A DNA stretch of 64,000 nt from Clostridium magnum DSM 2767. Lineage in GTDB: Bacteria; Bacillota; Clostridia; Clostridiales; Clostridiaceae. The stretch lies in NCBI RefSeq assembly GCF_001623875.1, contig NZ_LWAE01000008.1, positions 186,001 through 250,000 of the forward strand, given 5' to 3'. Within the stretch, counting starts at the first letter, position 1. Each line of letters opens with the position of its first letter. Positions 9,541 through 17,775 of this stretch are shown piece after piece. A program made the position numbers and the translations under genes. A model generated the notes under the pieces. It was not told where the DNA came from. It searched no databases and was given only the letters and a program-made list of their open reading frames with translations.

Positions 9541-9672
9541 CAAAAAATAGCATGGCTAAGTTATGCTATTTTAAAGCTGTGTTAACTTAGCGACCTGACT
9601 ATCATGGGAAAAGATCCTTTAGACTCATGGCTTTGCGTCCTTACCTTTAAATAAGTTTGCCTTTATTAAGTT
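9541..9672 (-). promoter_or_regulatory. c-di-GMP-I (GEMM) riboswitch with terminator/antiterminator
   Basis: Read on the minus strand, the aptamer (9672 to 9584) has the class I signatures GGCAAAC, GGACGCAAAGCC, GTCTAAAGG and GTCAGGTCGC. P1 is AACTTA (9672-9667) with TAAGTT (9589-9584). Downstream, AAAATAGCAT and ATGCTATTTT form a terminator with a T run (9572-9541). Its loop side TAACTTAGC (9563-9555) is complementary to GCTAAGTTA of the P1 3' strand, giving an antiterminator. Ligand-stabilised P1 should free the terminator, so this is predicted to be an OFF switch for the FabH-like gene and the chemoreceptor. The 5' edge of P1 touches a large repeat copy. Confidence 0.9.
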
Positions 9673-9853
9673 CATCCGATGACTATCCGCGCTAATACTC
9701 CCTACGCACGGTGTGAAAGCGCCTCGCACAAAATCAGAGATTTTGGTTCGCTGCTTTTCTCAAAGAGGGAGTAAAGAGCGGATACGTCCCTGGATTCGTT
9801 CAACTAAGAATCAAATGGGTTTGAAAACCCATTTGATTCAAGTTTCACTTCAT
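9671..9853 (-). repeat. Large modular repeat, copy R1 (short tip)
   Basis: Minus-strand orientation. The left end (9853) reads ATGAAGTGAAACTTGAATC; the right end (9671) reads CATCGGATGAA. The left hairpin is fully paired (GAATCAAATGGG with CCCATTTGATTC), and the right domain has the AAAATC/GATTTT inner hairpin. It ends exactly at the 5' strand of the c-di-GMP riboswitch and lies 5' of it in the transcript. Confidence 0.85.
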
Positions 9854-10056
9854 CTATTATTTTGTTTAGCTGGCATAATAATATAAATTATACCATAAAT
9901 TTCATGAAATTCAACAGAGTGGTTTAATAATTTGTATTATATAGCTTAATTATACATTTAAAGTAAGTAATTAGATGATAAATAGCATCAATTATAGAAT
10001 GTTAGTATTTAATGCAAATTGGTAATGTTATTTGTTAAAGTGGAACTATTATTAAA

Positions 10057-10663
10057 ATGATTAAAGAAAATAAAATATTTCCATGTCTAAGCGGTTCAGC
10101 GCTGCAGGATATTGGTATAGAGAGCTTTCTAGAAAAATTAGAGTGGCATATTAACAGGATCACCTATAACTGATTTAAAGATTACTTTATTGACAGGAAG
10201 AGCACACAACAAACATACCAGTGGAGGAGATTTTAGAGAAGCAACCTTAAGAGCCTTAAGACAAGGGCTAGAAAATACATTATTAGAACCATATTACCGC
10301 TTTAAAATGGAAGTAGATATAGACTTTATGGGAAGAGTGTTGTCAGACATACAAAAGTTAAATGGTTCCTTTGATGCTCCGGAAACTTATCATAATAAAG
10401 CTATTATAACAGGAAGAGGGCCTGTGGCCGCTTTTATGGATTATAGTATGGAATTTACATCATTAACAAGGGGAAAGGGTAAGATTAATTTTACCTTTGA
10501 CGGATATGATACTTGCCATGATGAAGAAGATGTAGTTAAAAAGATAGGATATGATAAAAATGCTGATATTGACTATACATCAACTTCAATCTTCTGTTCA
10601 AAAGGTCAAGGATTTTTGGTAAATGGAGATGAAGCAAAAGGGTACATGCATTGTTTAAAATAG
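10057..10663 (+). pseudogene. Tet(M)/EF-G-like ribosomal protection GTPase remnant
   Basis: Two pieces in different frames. The first (from 10057) reads KIFPCLSGSALQDIGIESFL, matching the end of the G domain of Tet(M)/EF-G-like proteins (FPxxxGSAxxxxGIxxLL). The second (frame of 10190) starts around GSPITDLKITLLTGRAHNKH and covers domains IV-V, ending with FCSKGQGFLVNGDEAKGYMH, the usual C-terminus of this family. The N-terminal GTPase core (P-loop, switch regions) and the segment between the pieces are gone, so at least two deletions occurred from an ancestor of about 650 residues. Flanked by repeat copies R1 and R2. Not functional as a GTPase. Confidence 0.8.
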
Positions 10664-10682
10664 TATTTATCCAAAGAAAGAT

Positions 10683-10914
10683 ATGAAGTGTAAACTTGAA
10701 TTAGATGGGGTTTCGTCTATGACTCGGTGCTTTGCCCGTTAAATGCCATTTAGGCATTTAACCCCCACCTGATTCTTAGTTTAGCGAATTCAGGGGCGTA
10801 GCCGCTTGTGACATACACTTTGGAGAAAAGCAGAGAACCAAAATCTATGATTTTGTGTGAATCACTTTCACAGAGTGCGTATGGGAGTATTAGAGCGGGT
10901 AGTCATCGGATAAA
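10683..10914 (+). repeat. Large modular repeat, copy R2 (long tip)
   Basis: Starts ATGAAGTGTAAACTTGAATT 20 bases after the Tet-like remnant stop and ends GTCATCGGATAAA. The left hairpin tip carries the extra module with GCTTTGCCCG and the inner hairpin TTAAATGCC/GGCATTTAA. Its right end overlaps the last codons and stop of the convergent HxlR gene. Confidence 0.85.
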
Positions 10915-11324
10915 TAACCGGAAGTGTTATCTAATATCCTAGACTCACCTAAGTCTAAATCTAAATCGCATATGTTATATTTTATATCATAACCAAAGTA
11001 ATCATTTTTGAAAGCCCAGTCGCACAGCATTTCAAGAACAGGGACTATTTCCCTACCGTTATCTGTAATTGAATATTCGACTTTTGGTGGAACCTCAGGG
11101 TATACTTTTCTTTCTATAAGCTGATCTTCTTCAAGTTCTCTTAATTGCTTTGTCAACACCTTGTGTGTTATATCAGGAATCAAATGCTGAAGTTGTCCAA
11201 ATCTTAAAGTGGAGAATTTTTCAAGAAACCATAGGATTAGAGGTTTCCACTTTCCGCCTATAACACCAAAGGCTACTTCAATTTCACAGATAGCTTCCTT
11301 TGATTTTTTGTTTTTTTCATTCAT
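10890..11324 (-). CDS. HxlR-family winged-helix transcriptional regulator
   Basis: About 144 residues. The HxlR core is clear: CEIEVAFGVIGGKWKPLILW with the conserved Cys and GGKWK, then FGQLQHLIPDITHKVLTKQL and the wing PPKVEYSITDNGREI. These dimeric repressors or activators usually sense thiol- or carbonyl-reactive compounds. The second ATG (11324) is preferred because GAGGCG precedes it at the right distance. The C-terminus is odd: the last residues SDDYPL and the TAA are encoded by repeat copy R2, so the native 3' end was replaced or extended. No target gene remains beside it, only pseudogenes. Confidence 0.85.
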   Translation of the reverse strand: MNEKNKKSKEAICEIEVAFGVIGGKWKPLILWFLEKFSTLRFGQLQHLIPDITHKVLTKQLRELEEDQLIERKVYPEVPPKVEYSITDNGREIVPVLEMLCDWAFKNDYFGYDIKYNICDLDLDLGESRILDNTSGYLSDDYPL

Positions 11325-11557
11325 AAATATTCGCCTCATTTATACAATTTTTAATATAATATAGGGTATCGCCTATATAATTTTATTTAGTAAATTACTA
11401 TTTAGTCAAGTAAAATATGTATTTATAATCTTAAATGGAGACTAATAGATGTTTTATTAGTTTAAAAATAATATTAAAAGAGTAATTTAGTACTCTTTTA
11501 ATAAGTAACTAGTTGAAGATCTTTCTTCAATATTTTTGGAAATATTAGTTTTATATT

Positions 11558-11902
11558 CTAAATTATCATTTCAATTGTTTCACAAGCCAAATGACCAACT
11601 TTTGAAGCAATATTCATCAAAGTATCATTGGGTTCAAATGGAAAATTAGGATCAATATTAGAGAAGTGATTATTTAAGTAGTGAAGTTCTTCGAGATATT
11701 TTTCTTTAAATTCATTCCATCCACTGAAACCTAATTTTTGTGATAAACGGATCACTGTTGAAGGTGATGTATAAGTAGCATTTGCTAAGTCTTTAGTTGA
11801 TAGTTTTTCTATATTCTCCTTCTTGTTAAGAATATATTTAGCTAAAATTTCTTCTGACTTAGAAAAAGAGTTCATAGATTCTAAGTTGTTAGAAATTATC
11901 AT
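11558..11902 (-). pseudogene. Truncated RpiR-family sugar-phosphate regulator
   Basis: 114 residues covering the RpiR N-terminal helix-turn-helix (SEEILAKYILNKKENIEKLS, then TYTSPSTVIRLSQKLGFSGWNEFK). Full-length relatives are 250-280 residues with a C-terminal SIS sugar-phosphate domain, which is absent; the frame stops soon after the linker and no SIS sequence follows. It lies divergent to a broken 6-phospho-beta-glucosidase gene, the usual partner in beta-glucoside PTS operons. Could still bind DNA but would not sense the sugar phosphate. Confidence 0.8.
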
Positions 11903-12131
11903 AAGTTACAGTGCTCCATTCTGAAACAGAATTAAACATCTTTTAAAACATGATTTTAAAATTTAGTGCAAAATAACCGAAAAAAATGAAATACCATTCT
12001 ATTATACTTGTAAAGTATTCAAAAATAAATGCTTATTTTGTATGATTATATTATAGCAAAAAGTTGTTTTTGTAAAATAAATCATATTGTTCAAATATTC
12101 ATTGCAATATTAGGAGGAGATTTTATTTAAG

Positions 12132-12971
12132 GAAGGAGAAAATCGAGAAGAAGTGATGTATCAAGCTGTGCATCATGAGTTAGTTGCTAGTGCAATAGTA
12201 GTTAAAAAAGGCCATGAAATTAATCCAGACTTCAAAATAGGATGCATGTGTTCCTTTGTTCCTATATACCCCTTCTCATGTAATCCTGACGACATGATGC
12301 TTCAGGTTGAATTAATGCATGACCGCTATTTTTTTGCTGATGTACACTGTAGAGGACATTACTCAGCCTATGCGTTAAAAGAATGGGAAAGAAAAGGATA
12401 TAATATAAAGATGGAACCAGGTGATGCTGAAGTTCTAGCTGAAGGAACTGTAGATTATTTAGGTTTTAGTTATTATATGTCCGATGCAGTTAAGTCGGGA
12501 GTTGATACTGTAAATGAGGACTCAATTCTTAGATCCAGTGCAAGCGTTAAAAATCCATATGTAAAAGCATCTGACTGGGGATGGGAAATTGATCCAGTAG
12601 GACTTAGATATTCTTTAAATCTTCTATATGAAAGATATGAGCGGCCACTATTTATAGTAGAAAACGGGTTTGGTGCTATTGATGTTAAAGAAGCAGATGG
12701 TTCCTGTAATGATAGCTACAGAATAGACTATTTAGGATCACATATTAAGGAAATGAAAAAAGCTGTTGAATTAGACGGTGTTGATTTAATGGGATATACT
12801 CCATGGGGATGTATTGACTGTGTTTCCTTTACTACAGGAGAAATGAAAAAACGTTATGGATTTATCTATGTAGATAAAGATAACGAAGGAAATGGCACTT
12901 TAGCAAGATCAAAGAAAAAGTCTTTTCATTGGTATAAGAAGGTTATTGCATCAAATGGAGAGGAAATATAG
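12132..12971 (+). pseudogene. 6-phospho-beta-glucosidase (GH1), N-terminally truncated
   Basis: About 280 residues matching the C-terminal half of BglA/AscB-type GH1 enzymes (normally about 475). Family sequence starts at EGENREEV and runs YQAVHHELVASA, YLGFSYYMSD, LFIVENGFGA with the nucleophile Glu, then YTPWGCIDCVSFTTGEMKKRYGFIYVD. The first 200 residues, including the acid/base Glu of the NEP motif, are missing, so it cannot be an active glycosidase. A GGAGGAG sequence at the junction could still allow translation from GTG/ATG near 12153. Together with the RpiR fragment it marks a decayed beta-glucoside locus; no PTS permease is left. Confidence 0.85.
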
Positions 12972-13020
12972 GTATATAAGGTAAATAGTCTTATGTGTCC
13001 AAATTTTCGATAACGGAGTA

Positions 13021-13077
13021 AAGCAAAAACAAAGGTTATTAGAGAACTTGAGTTAACTAATAACCTTTGTTTTTGCT
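13021..13077. terminator. Bidirectional terminator
   Basis: AAGCAAAAACAAAGGTTATTAG and its exact complement CTAATAACCTTTGTTTTTGCTT flank a 13-base loop. The A-rich and T-rich arms allow termination from both sides, between the GH1 remnant and the convergent DUF1275 gene. Confidence 0.85.
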
Positions 13078-13098
13078 TATGTTTTAAAAAAAACTAAT

Positions 13099-13806
13099 CT
13101 AACAATCATCTGTATTAAGTAAGATAAGGGAACAAATCAATATCACAACAGCACCCCATACTGCTTTAGCTCCAACAGATAAGGTTAGAAATCCACCTAA
13201 AAAAGCTCCAAGTAAAAATGCAAATATTACTATAAAGTAACGAAGGGATATTATAGCAGATTCTGGATCTTTTTTTGTGAAAGCAATATAAGCTGCCTGT
13301 GAAGCGGAGCGTAAATTACCAGTACACATAGTTGTAGCATAAGGAGAGTTAACTAATTTTCTAAAGGTAGAAGTCTGAAGTGAAGCTACAAAGGAAATTG
13401 TAACGTTAACCAGCATATTCCCAACATTATTAGGTATAAATCCAATAATAAAAAGAAGTACTATCTCAAGAATTAAAATGGCACGTTCTGAATTTTTTAT
13501 ACGAGAAATAGAAGAGGTTCTGTTTAAGGTTTCAGAAACCACTACTCCTACTATAAATGCAAAAATAGGTAGGGCTTGGATTAAGGTCTCCATCCAATCT
13601 CTTTTTAAAGCTGCTATACCAACTAATACAATATTTCCTGTCTGAGCATTGGCAAAAACGCCACCTCTACCTATAAATGTATAAGCATCTAAAAGTCCTC
13701 CAACTAGCGCAAGAAGTATTCCTAGATGAATAGATTCAGAAGTCGTATTAGGCATATGAATTTTTGATTTGTTTTTATGCATTACATTTATGTCTTTAAT
13801 AAGCAA
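13099..13806 (-). CDS. DUF1275 (YoaK-like) integral membrane protein
   Basis: 235 residues with about six membrane helices. The DUF1275 signature GGLLDAYTFIGRGGVFANAQTGNIVL is clear near residues 35-65, and a second conserved block TTMCTGNLRS lies near residue 160. The family is uncharacterised; members are assumed to be transporters or membrane chaperones. A TTG start at 13806 follows AAAGGGG; an in-frame ATG nine codons later is the alternative. Single gene between two terminators. Confidence 0.85.
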   Translation of the reverse strand: MLIKDINVMHKNKSKIHMPNTTSESIHLGILLALVGGLLDAYTFIGRGGVFANAQTGNIVLVGIAALKRDWMETLIQALPIFAFIVGVVVSETLNRTSSISRIKNSERAILILEIVLLFIIGFIPNNVGNMLVNVTISFVASLQTSTFRKLVNSPYATTMCTGNLRSASQAAYIAFTKKDPESAIISLRYFIVIFAFLLGAFLGGFLTLSVGAKAVWGAVVILICSLILLNTDDC

Positions 13807-13951
13807 GATTTAAAATCCCCTTTCAATGAAGTAATAACTAAATCTATTATACTATTAATTTAAGCTATATTCATAATACTGCTGATGGTATTATAGATGA
13901 TATCTTTAAATGTAATGCTATTCAATTCGTTTTTTTACTATGTATTATAGA

Positions 13952-13994
13952 AAAAGGTAAGTTATAAATTTTGAGTATTTACAACTTACCTTTT
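13952..13994. terminator. Terminator after the MATE gene
   Basis: AAAAGGTAAGTT pairs with AACTTACCTTTT; on the minus strand a T-rich tract follows. It lies 16 bases past the MATE stop. Confidence 0.75.
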
Positions 13995-14009
13995 ATAATT
14001 TACTGAGAG

Positions 14010-15398
14010 TTAAATAATAGCCTCTAAAGCACTAGGAAACTCTTCATTGTCGTCTTTTCTATGTTTATTAAGCTTTTTAAATTCAAAGGCTAATAAAATT
14101 ATTGCTATTACAGATGATATAAAATCTGAAACAGCAGCAGACATCCATACCCCATTCAAACCAAAAAACTGTGGCAGTATAAGTAACATAGGTATTAGTA
14201 ATAGAACCTGTCTTAATAAACTTAAAAACATAGAGTGTTTTGCCTTCCCAATAGCTTGAAAATAATTAGCAATTACTATCTGAACAGCAGCGATAGAAAA
14301 CATAGAGACAAAAATAGTAATTCCCTTTGAACCAATAGCTATTAATTGAGCATCACTTGTGTTAAAAATTCTAATTATTTGAACTGGGAATAGCTCAACT
14401 ATTATAACGCCTAAAGTTGCTATACTTGCAGCTGCAGCTGATGCATAAACCAATGTTCTTTTTACTCTATTGATGTTTTCTGCTCCATAGTTATATCCAA
14501 TTATAGGTTGTGACCCTTGATTTATACCAAATAAAGGCATTAGTATCAGCATAACAATACTATTTATAAGAGCAAAGGCACCTATGGCAATATCTCCGCC
14601 ATATTCAGCAAGACTCTTATTAAAAACAACCGTAACTAAACTTGCTGCAAGCTGCATTGCAAAAGGAGACATTCCTATTGCTACTATTTCTTTTATTATA
14701 GCTTTATCTAGTTTCATGCTACTTACGTGAAGTTTTAAAAGACTTTTACCCTTTGTAAAATATGAAAAAATCCATAAAGAACAAACCGCTTGTGAAATAA
14801 CAGTAGCTAAAGCGGAGCCTGTAACTCCTAATTTAAATCCAAATATTAAAATAGGATTCAGTATAAAATTAAGTACTGCGCCTATAAGCATTGTTATCAT
14901 AGCTGTTTTAGGATCGCCTTCAGAACGAATAAGCGGGTTCATTCCAAAACCAATATTTTGAAGTACAACTCCCCAAAGTATGATAGTAGCAAATTGTTTT
15001 GCATAAGGCATAGTTTCAGAACTTGCTCCTAATATCTTTAGTATAGGATCTAAAAATATAATTCCGAAAATAGTTACAAGTATTGAAAGAATAATTACAA
15101 GTGAGAAGGCATTACCTACAATTTTTTCAGCATGTTTTACTCTTTGTTGTCCCAGTTTTATAGAAACTATTGTAGCGGCGCCTATACCAATAAGCATTCC
15201 AAAAGCCATGATTACATTAGAGATTGGAAAGGTAACAGCTACTCCTGAAAGTGCAAGGGAGCCAACACCTCTACCAACAAATATTCTGTCAACGATACTA
15301 TATAATGCATTAACAACCATACCAATTATGGCTGGTATAGAAAATTTCCAAAGAAGTTTTCCGATTTTTTCATTTCCTAATTCCTGCGAATTATTCAA
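14010..15398 (-). CDS. MATE-family multidrug efflux transporter
   Basis: About 462 residues with the two-times-six helix MATE layout. Recognisable blocks are IPAIIGMVVNALYSIVDRIFVG in the first helix, NPLIRSEGDPKTAM, the half-repeat GMSPFAMQLAASLV, and GINQGSQPIIGYNYGA. These proteins export cationic drugs or metabolites using Na+ or H+ gradients. The start is taken as TTG at 15398 because AGGAGG lies seven bases before it; a longer frame would translate the ribosome site. It follows a MarR gene by about 80 bases on the same strand, so it is probably under that regulator. Confidence 0.93.
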   Translation of the reverse strand: MNNSQELGNEKIGKLLWKFSIPAIIGMVVNALYSIVDRIFVGRGVGSLALSGVAVTFPISNVIMAFGMLIGIGAATIVSIKLGQQRVKHAEKIVGNAFSLVIILSILVTIFGIIFLDPILKILGASSETMPYAKQFATIILWGVVLQNIGFGMNPLIRSEGDPKTAMITMLIGAVLNFILNPILIFGFKLGVTGSALATVISQAVCSLWIFSYFTKGKSLLKLHVSSMKLDKAIIKEIVAIGMSPFAMQLAASLVTVVFNKSLAEYGGDIAIGAFALINSIVMLILMPLFGINQGSQPIIGYNYGAENINRVKRTLVYASAAAASIATLGVIIVELFPVQIIRIFNTSDAQLIAIGSKGITIFVSMFSIAAVQIVIANYFQAIGKAKHSMFLSLLRQVLLLIPMLLILPQFFGLNGVWMSAAVSDFISSVIAIILLAFEFKKLNKHRKDDNEEFPSALEAII

Positions 15399-15479
15399 AA
15401 TAAGACCTCCTAATAACAATAATTAAATTTAGGTTCCTAAATATACTAATATGATTTATATAGTTAAATGTGATATATA

Positions 15480-15914
15480 TTATTCTAAAGATTGAAGATT
15501 TCCATATAATTTTTTCAGCCATGACATCAAAATTATTTTTTCATCCTGTGAAAAACCTTGAGTAATAGTGACTTCAATTTCCTCAATAATCTCAGTGCAT
15601 AAATCGTTAAGCTTAATTCCATCCTCAGTCAAATAAAGTCTTTTAATTCTTGCATCCTCATCATCTTGTTTTCGCACTATAAATCCTTTGCTTGATAGAG
15701 TATCAACCAGTCCTGAAACAGAGGCTGGTCTTATATTCAAATTTTCTTGAATATCTTTCTGGGTAAGACCATCTTTTTTCCAAAGCTGAAATAAAACCGA
15801 AAGCTGGGATCCTGTTAAATCATATTGTTGAAGTCTATGATCATAAATACTATTTATCTTTCTTATAATTTTCCTAATCCAATGTCCATAATGTAGTTCT
15901 GGATTATGCTTCAT
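15480..15914 (-). CDS. MarR-family transcriptional regulator
   Basis: 144 residues with the MarR winged helix: YDLTGSQLSVLFQLWKKDGLTQKDI, the recognition helix IRPASVSGLVDTL, and the wing RKQDDEDARIKRLYLTEDG with the conserved DxR. ATG follows GGAGGCTAAATATC. It is the first gene of a unit with the MATE exporter, the typical arrangement for a ligand-relieved autorepressor. Confidence 0.92.
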   Translation of the reverse strand: MKHNPELHYGHWIRKIIRKINSIYDHRLQQYDLTGSQLSVLFQLWKKDGLTQKDIQENLNIRPASVSGLVDTLSSKGFIVRKQDDEDARIKRLYLTEDGIKLNDLCTEIIEEIEVTITQGFSQDEKIILMSWLKKLYGNLQSLE

Positions 15915-16032
15915 GATATTTAGCCTCCTAAATAAATCTTGTATAAGGATAACATACAGATATATTTATTTCAAGTATCAACTTCAAAGTAATACAATAA
16001 TGAACTTTTGAAATAGTCAGAGAAAATAATAA

Positions 16033-16065
16033 AACCTCCCGCTTTAAAAAGCAGGAGGTCTTTGA
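16033..16065 (-). terminator. Terminator of the small minus-strand gene
   Basis: ACCTCCTGCTTTTTAAAGCGGGAGGT on the minus strand folds into a hairpin followed by TTTATTATTTT, starting six bases after the stop of the 42-residue frame. It supports transcription of that small gene. Confidence 0.75.
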
Positions 16066-16194
16066 TTACTTCTCTGGCAATCCTCTTACAGGTTTGTGCA
16101 TATTGTTATCCGTATCCATTGTGATAGGATTAGAAGTTTTAGTATTTTTAGTTTTATTATCATTTCTATTTTTCTTTTCTGATTTTGTCACCAT
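16066..16194 (-). CDS. Small Lys/Asn-rich hypothetical protein
   Basis: 42 residues, starting MVTKSEKKNRNDNKTKNTK and ending MHKPVRGLPEK. No membrane segment or cysteine; highly basic and polar. The ATG follows AGAGGTGAGAAGA, a good ribosome site, and a strong terminator follows the stop. I do not recognise a family. Its size and composition are similar to small spore-associated proteins, but that is only a suggestion. The rest of the 15915-16464 interval is AT-rich with no other clear gene. Confidence 0.6.
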   Translation of the reverse strand: MVTKSEKKNRNDNKTKNTKTSNPITMDTDNNMHKPVRGLPEK

Positions 16195-16464
16195 TCTTCT
16201 CACCTCTATATTATATTTTCAAATATTCTATGAAAATATTCTTTATTGTAATGTATTGAAAGAATATGTCTAAAAATATATAATTAGTATAGATAATTTT
16301 AAGTTTATTTGTAATGTATAGAGATTTTGAATACTATTTCGACACTTTTGGATAAAATGGTGTTGTTTTTAACTAAGCATATTCGTTAACCTAAAATTGA
16401 GAAAACAAAATTAAGAAATCTATATAATAAAGAAATTGATTTTAATAAAGGTGGGGCTGGGTTC

Positions 16465-17595
16465 GTGAATTTTGATTACGAAATAGAAAAAATAAATCCT
16501 ATAAATATCAGTGCAGAGGAATTTAAAGTGCATAAAATTCCTCATAGTGTTCGTAAATCCATAGCTTTATATAACAAATCTATTCTAAATCTAAAAGTAA
16601 AATGTGCGGATTTGGCTATAAATGACTTAAAAAAAGCTTTATCACTTAATCCGGATTTTTGCGAAGCAATAAAACTTCTAGGATTATGTTATGTCTACAA
16701 AAAAGATTTCAAAAAGGCCGAAAAAGTTTTTAAAAAACTAGCTAAACACAATATATACTCTATGTTAGCAAATGAATATTTACAGCAGTTGAAGTCGGAG
16801 CGGACTATTTCCAAAGCTCTTGATACTATAAAAAATGTTAGTTCAAATCCAGAGGGTAACAGAAAAGGAAAAAATAGTTTTAAGTCTATAAGTAAAATAA
16901 AAAATATTAGTGGCCTTCCTAAAAAGCTTGCTATATCATTTTTTGCATTAGCCGTAATCAGCAGTATTTTAGGTTTAATATATTGGAAGTATCCAAGTAT
17001 TAAAACCATTTCCAATAAAGTTAAAAATACTGATATCAAAAAAAATAAGGAGGTTGAACAACCCAAAGTTGCAGATGAGAAGAATGCGAAAATCAACGAG
17101 GACTACAAGAAACTACAAAAGAACTTAGAGACTACAAAGTTAGAGTTGGATAACGAGAAATATAAAAAAAATATTAGTTTAATGCTTAATGATGCTGAAA
17201 AATTTTATGGAGACGGGGAACCGGAAAAAGCATTAGATAATTTGATAACATTGAAAGCTTTAAAGCTTGACGATGCAGAAAAATCAAGGTTTGATGCTCT
17301 GTGGAATAATATAAAGACAAGGGATGTATGGACTATATACAATCAAGCAAATAGCCTGTATAAACAAGGAAAGTATGTAGAGGCATTGCCTAAACTTATA
17401 AAAGTTCATCAGGTTGCCCCTGAACTGGATATAATGCCATGGGTGATTTATCAGATGGGAAACTGTTATAAGGAAACAAATGATAATAAAAATGCCCTTG
17501 CATTATTTGAAAAAGTTAAAAAGGACTATCCTAATACTCAATACGCAGTTTATTCTCAAGGAAAGATTGAGGAAATAGGAACTAAGAAAAATTAA
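16465..17595 (+). CDS. TPR-repeat protein with one membrane helix
   Basis: 376 residues. An N-terminal TPR block (about 40-105, including ALSLNPDFCEAIKLLGLCYVYKKDFKKAE) is followed by a basic linker and a single membrane helix (about 153-173, ISFFALAVISSILGLIYW). A charged coiled coil (195-235) and a second TPR group near the C-terminus (NQANSLYKQGKYVEALPKL; YQMGNCYKETNDNKNALALF) follow. Topology would place the two TPR groups on opposite sides of the membrane, suggesting a scaffold for a membrane complex. GTG start with GGTGGGGC upstream. The specific role is unknown. Confidence 0.8.
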   Translation: MNFDYEIEKINPINISAEEFKVHKIPHSVRKSIALYNKSILNLKVKCADLAINDLKKALSLNPDFCEAIKLLGLCYVYKKDFKKAEKVFKKLAKHNIYSMLANEYLQQLKSERTISKALDTIKNVSSNPEGNRKGKNSFKSISKIKNISGLPKKLAISFFALAVISSILGLIYWKYPSIKTISNKVKNTDIKKNKEVEQPKVADEKNAKINEDYKKLQKNLETTKLELDNEKYKKNISLMLNDAEKFYGDGEPEKALDNLITLKALKLDDAEKSRFDALWNNIKTRDVWTIYNQANSLYKQGKYVEALPKLIKVHQVAPELDIMPWVIYQMGNCYKETNDNKNALALFEKVKKDYPNTQYAVYSQGKIEEIGTKKN

Positions 17596-17775
17596 TATAA
17601 ACTAGTATAAATGGTAACTATTAAAATAATGTTACATAGTTATTACAAAATTGTGTGTTTTATCAACAGCTTGTAAAATAATAAGTATAGAGGATATAAT
17701 CCTCTATATAAAACTTAATTGCTCTTGTGATATTATTAACAAAGAAAGTTGATTTTAAAATATCAGTAAAGAGGA

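Noticed and set aside
9671..10914. Composite transposon formed by inverted copies R1 and R2 around the Tet-like gene
   Set aside because: No transposase is inside, the Tet-like gene is a multiply deleted relic, and the same repeats occur singly at six other places.
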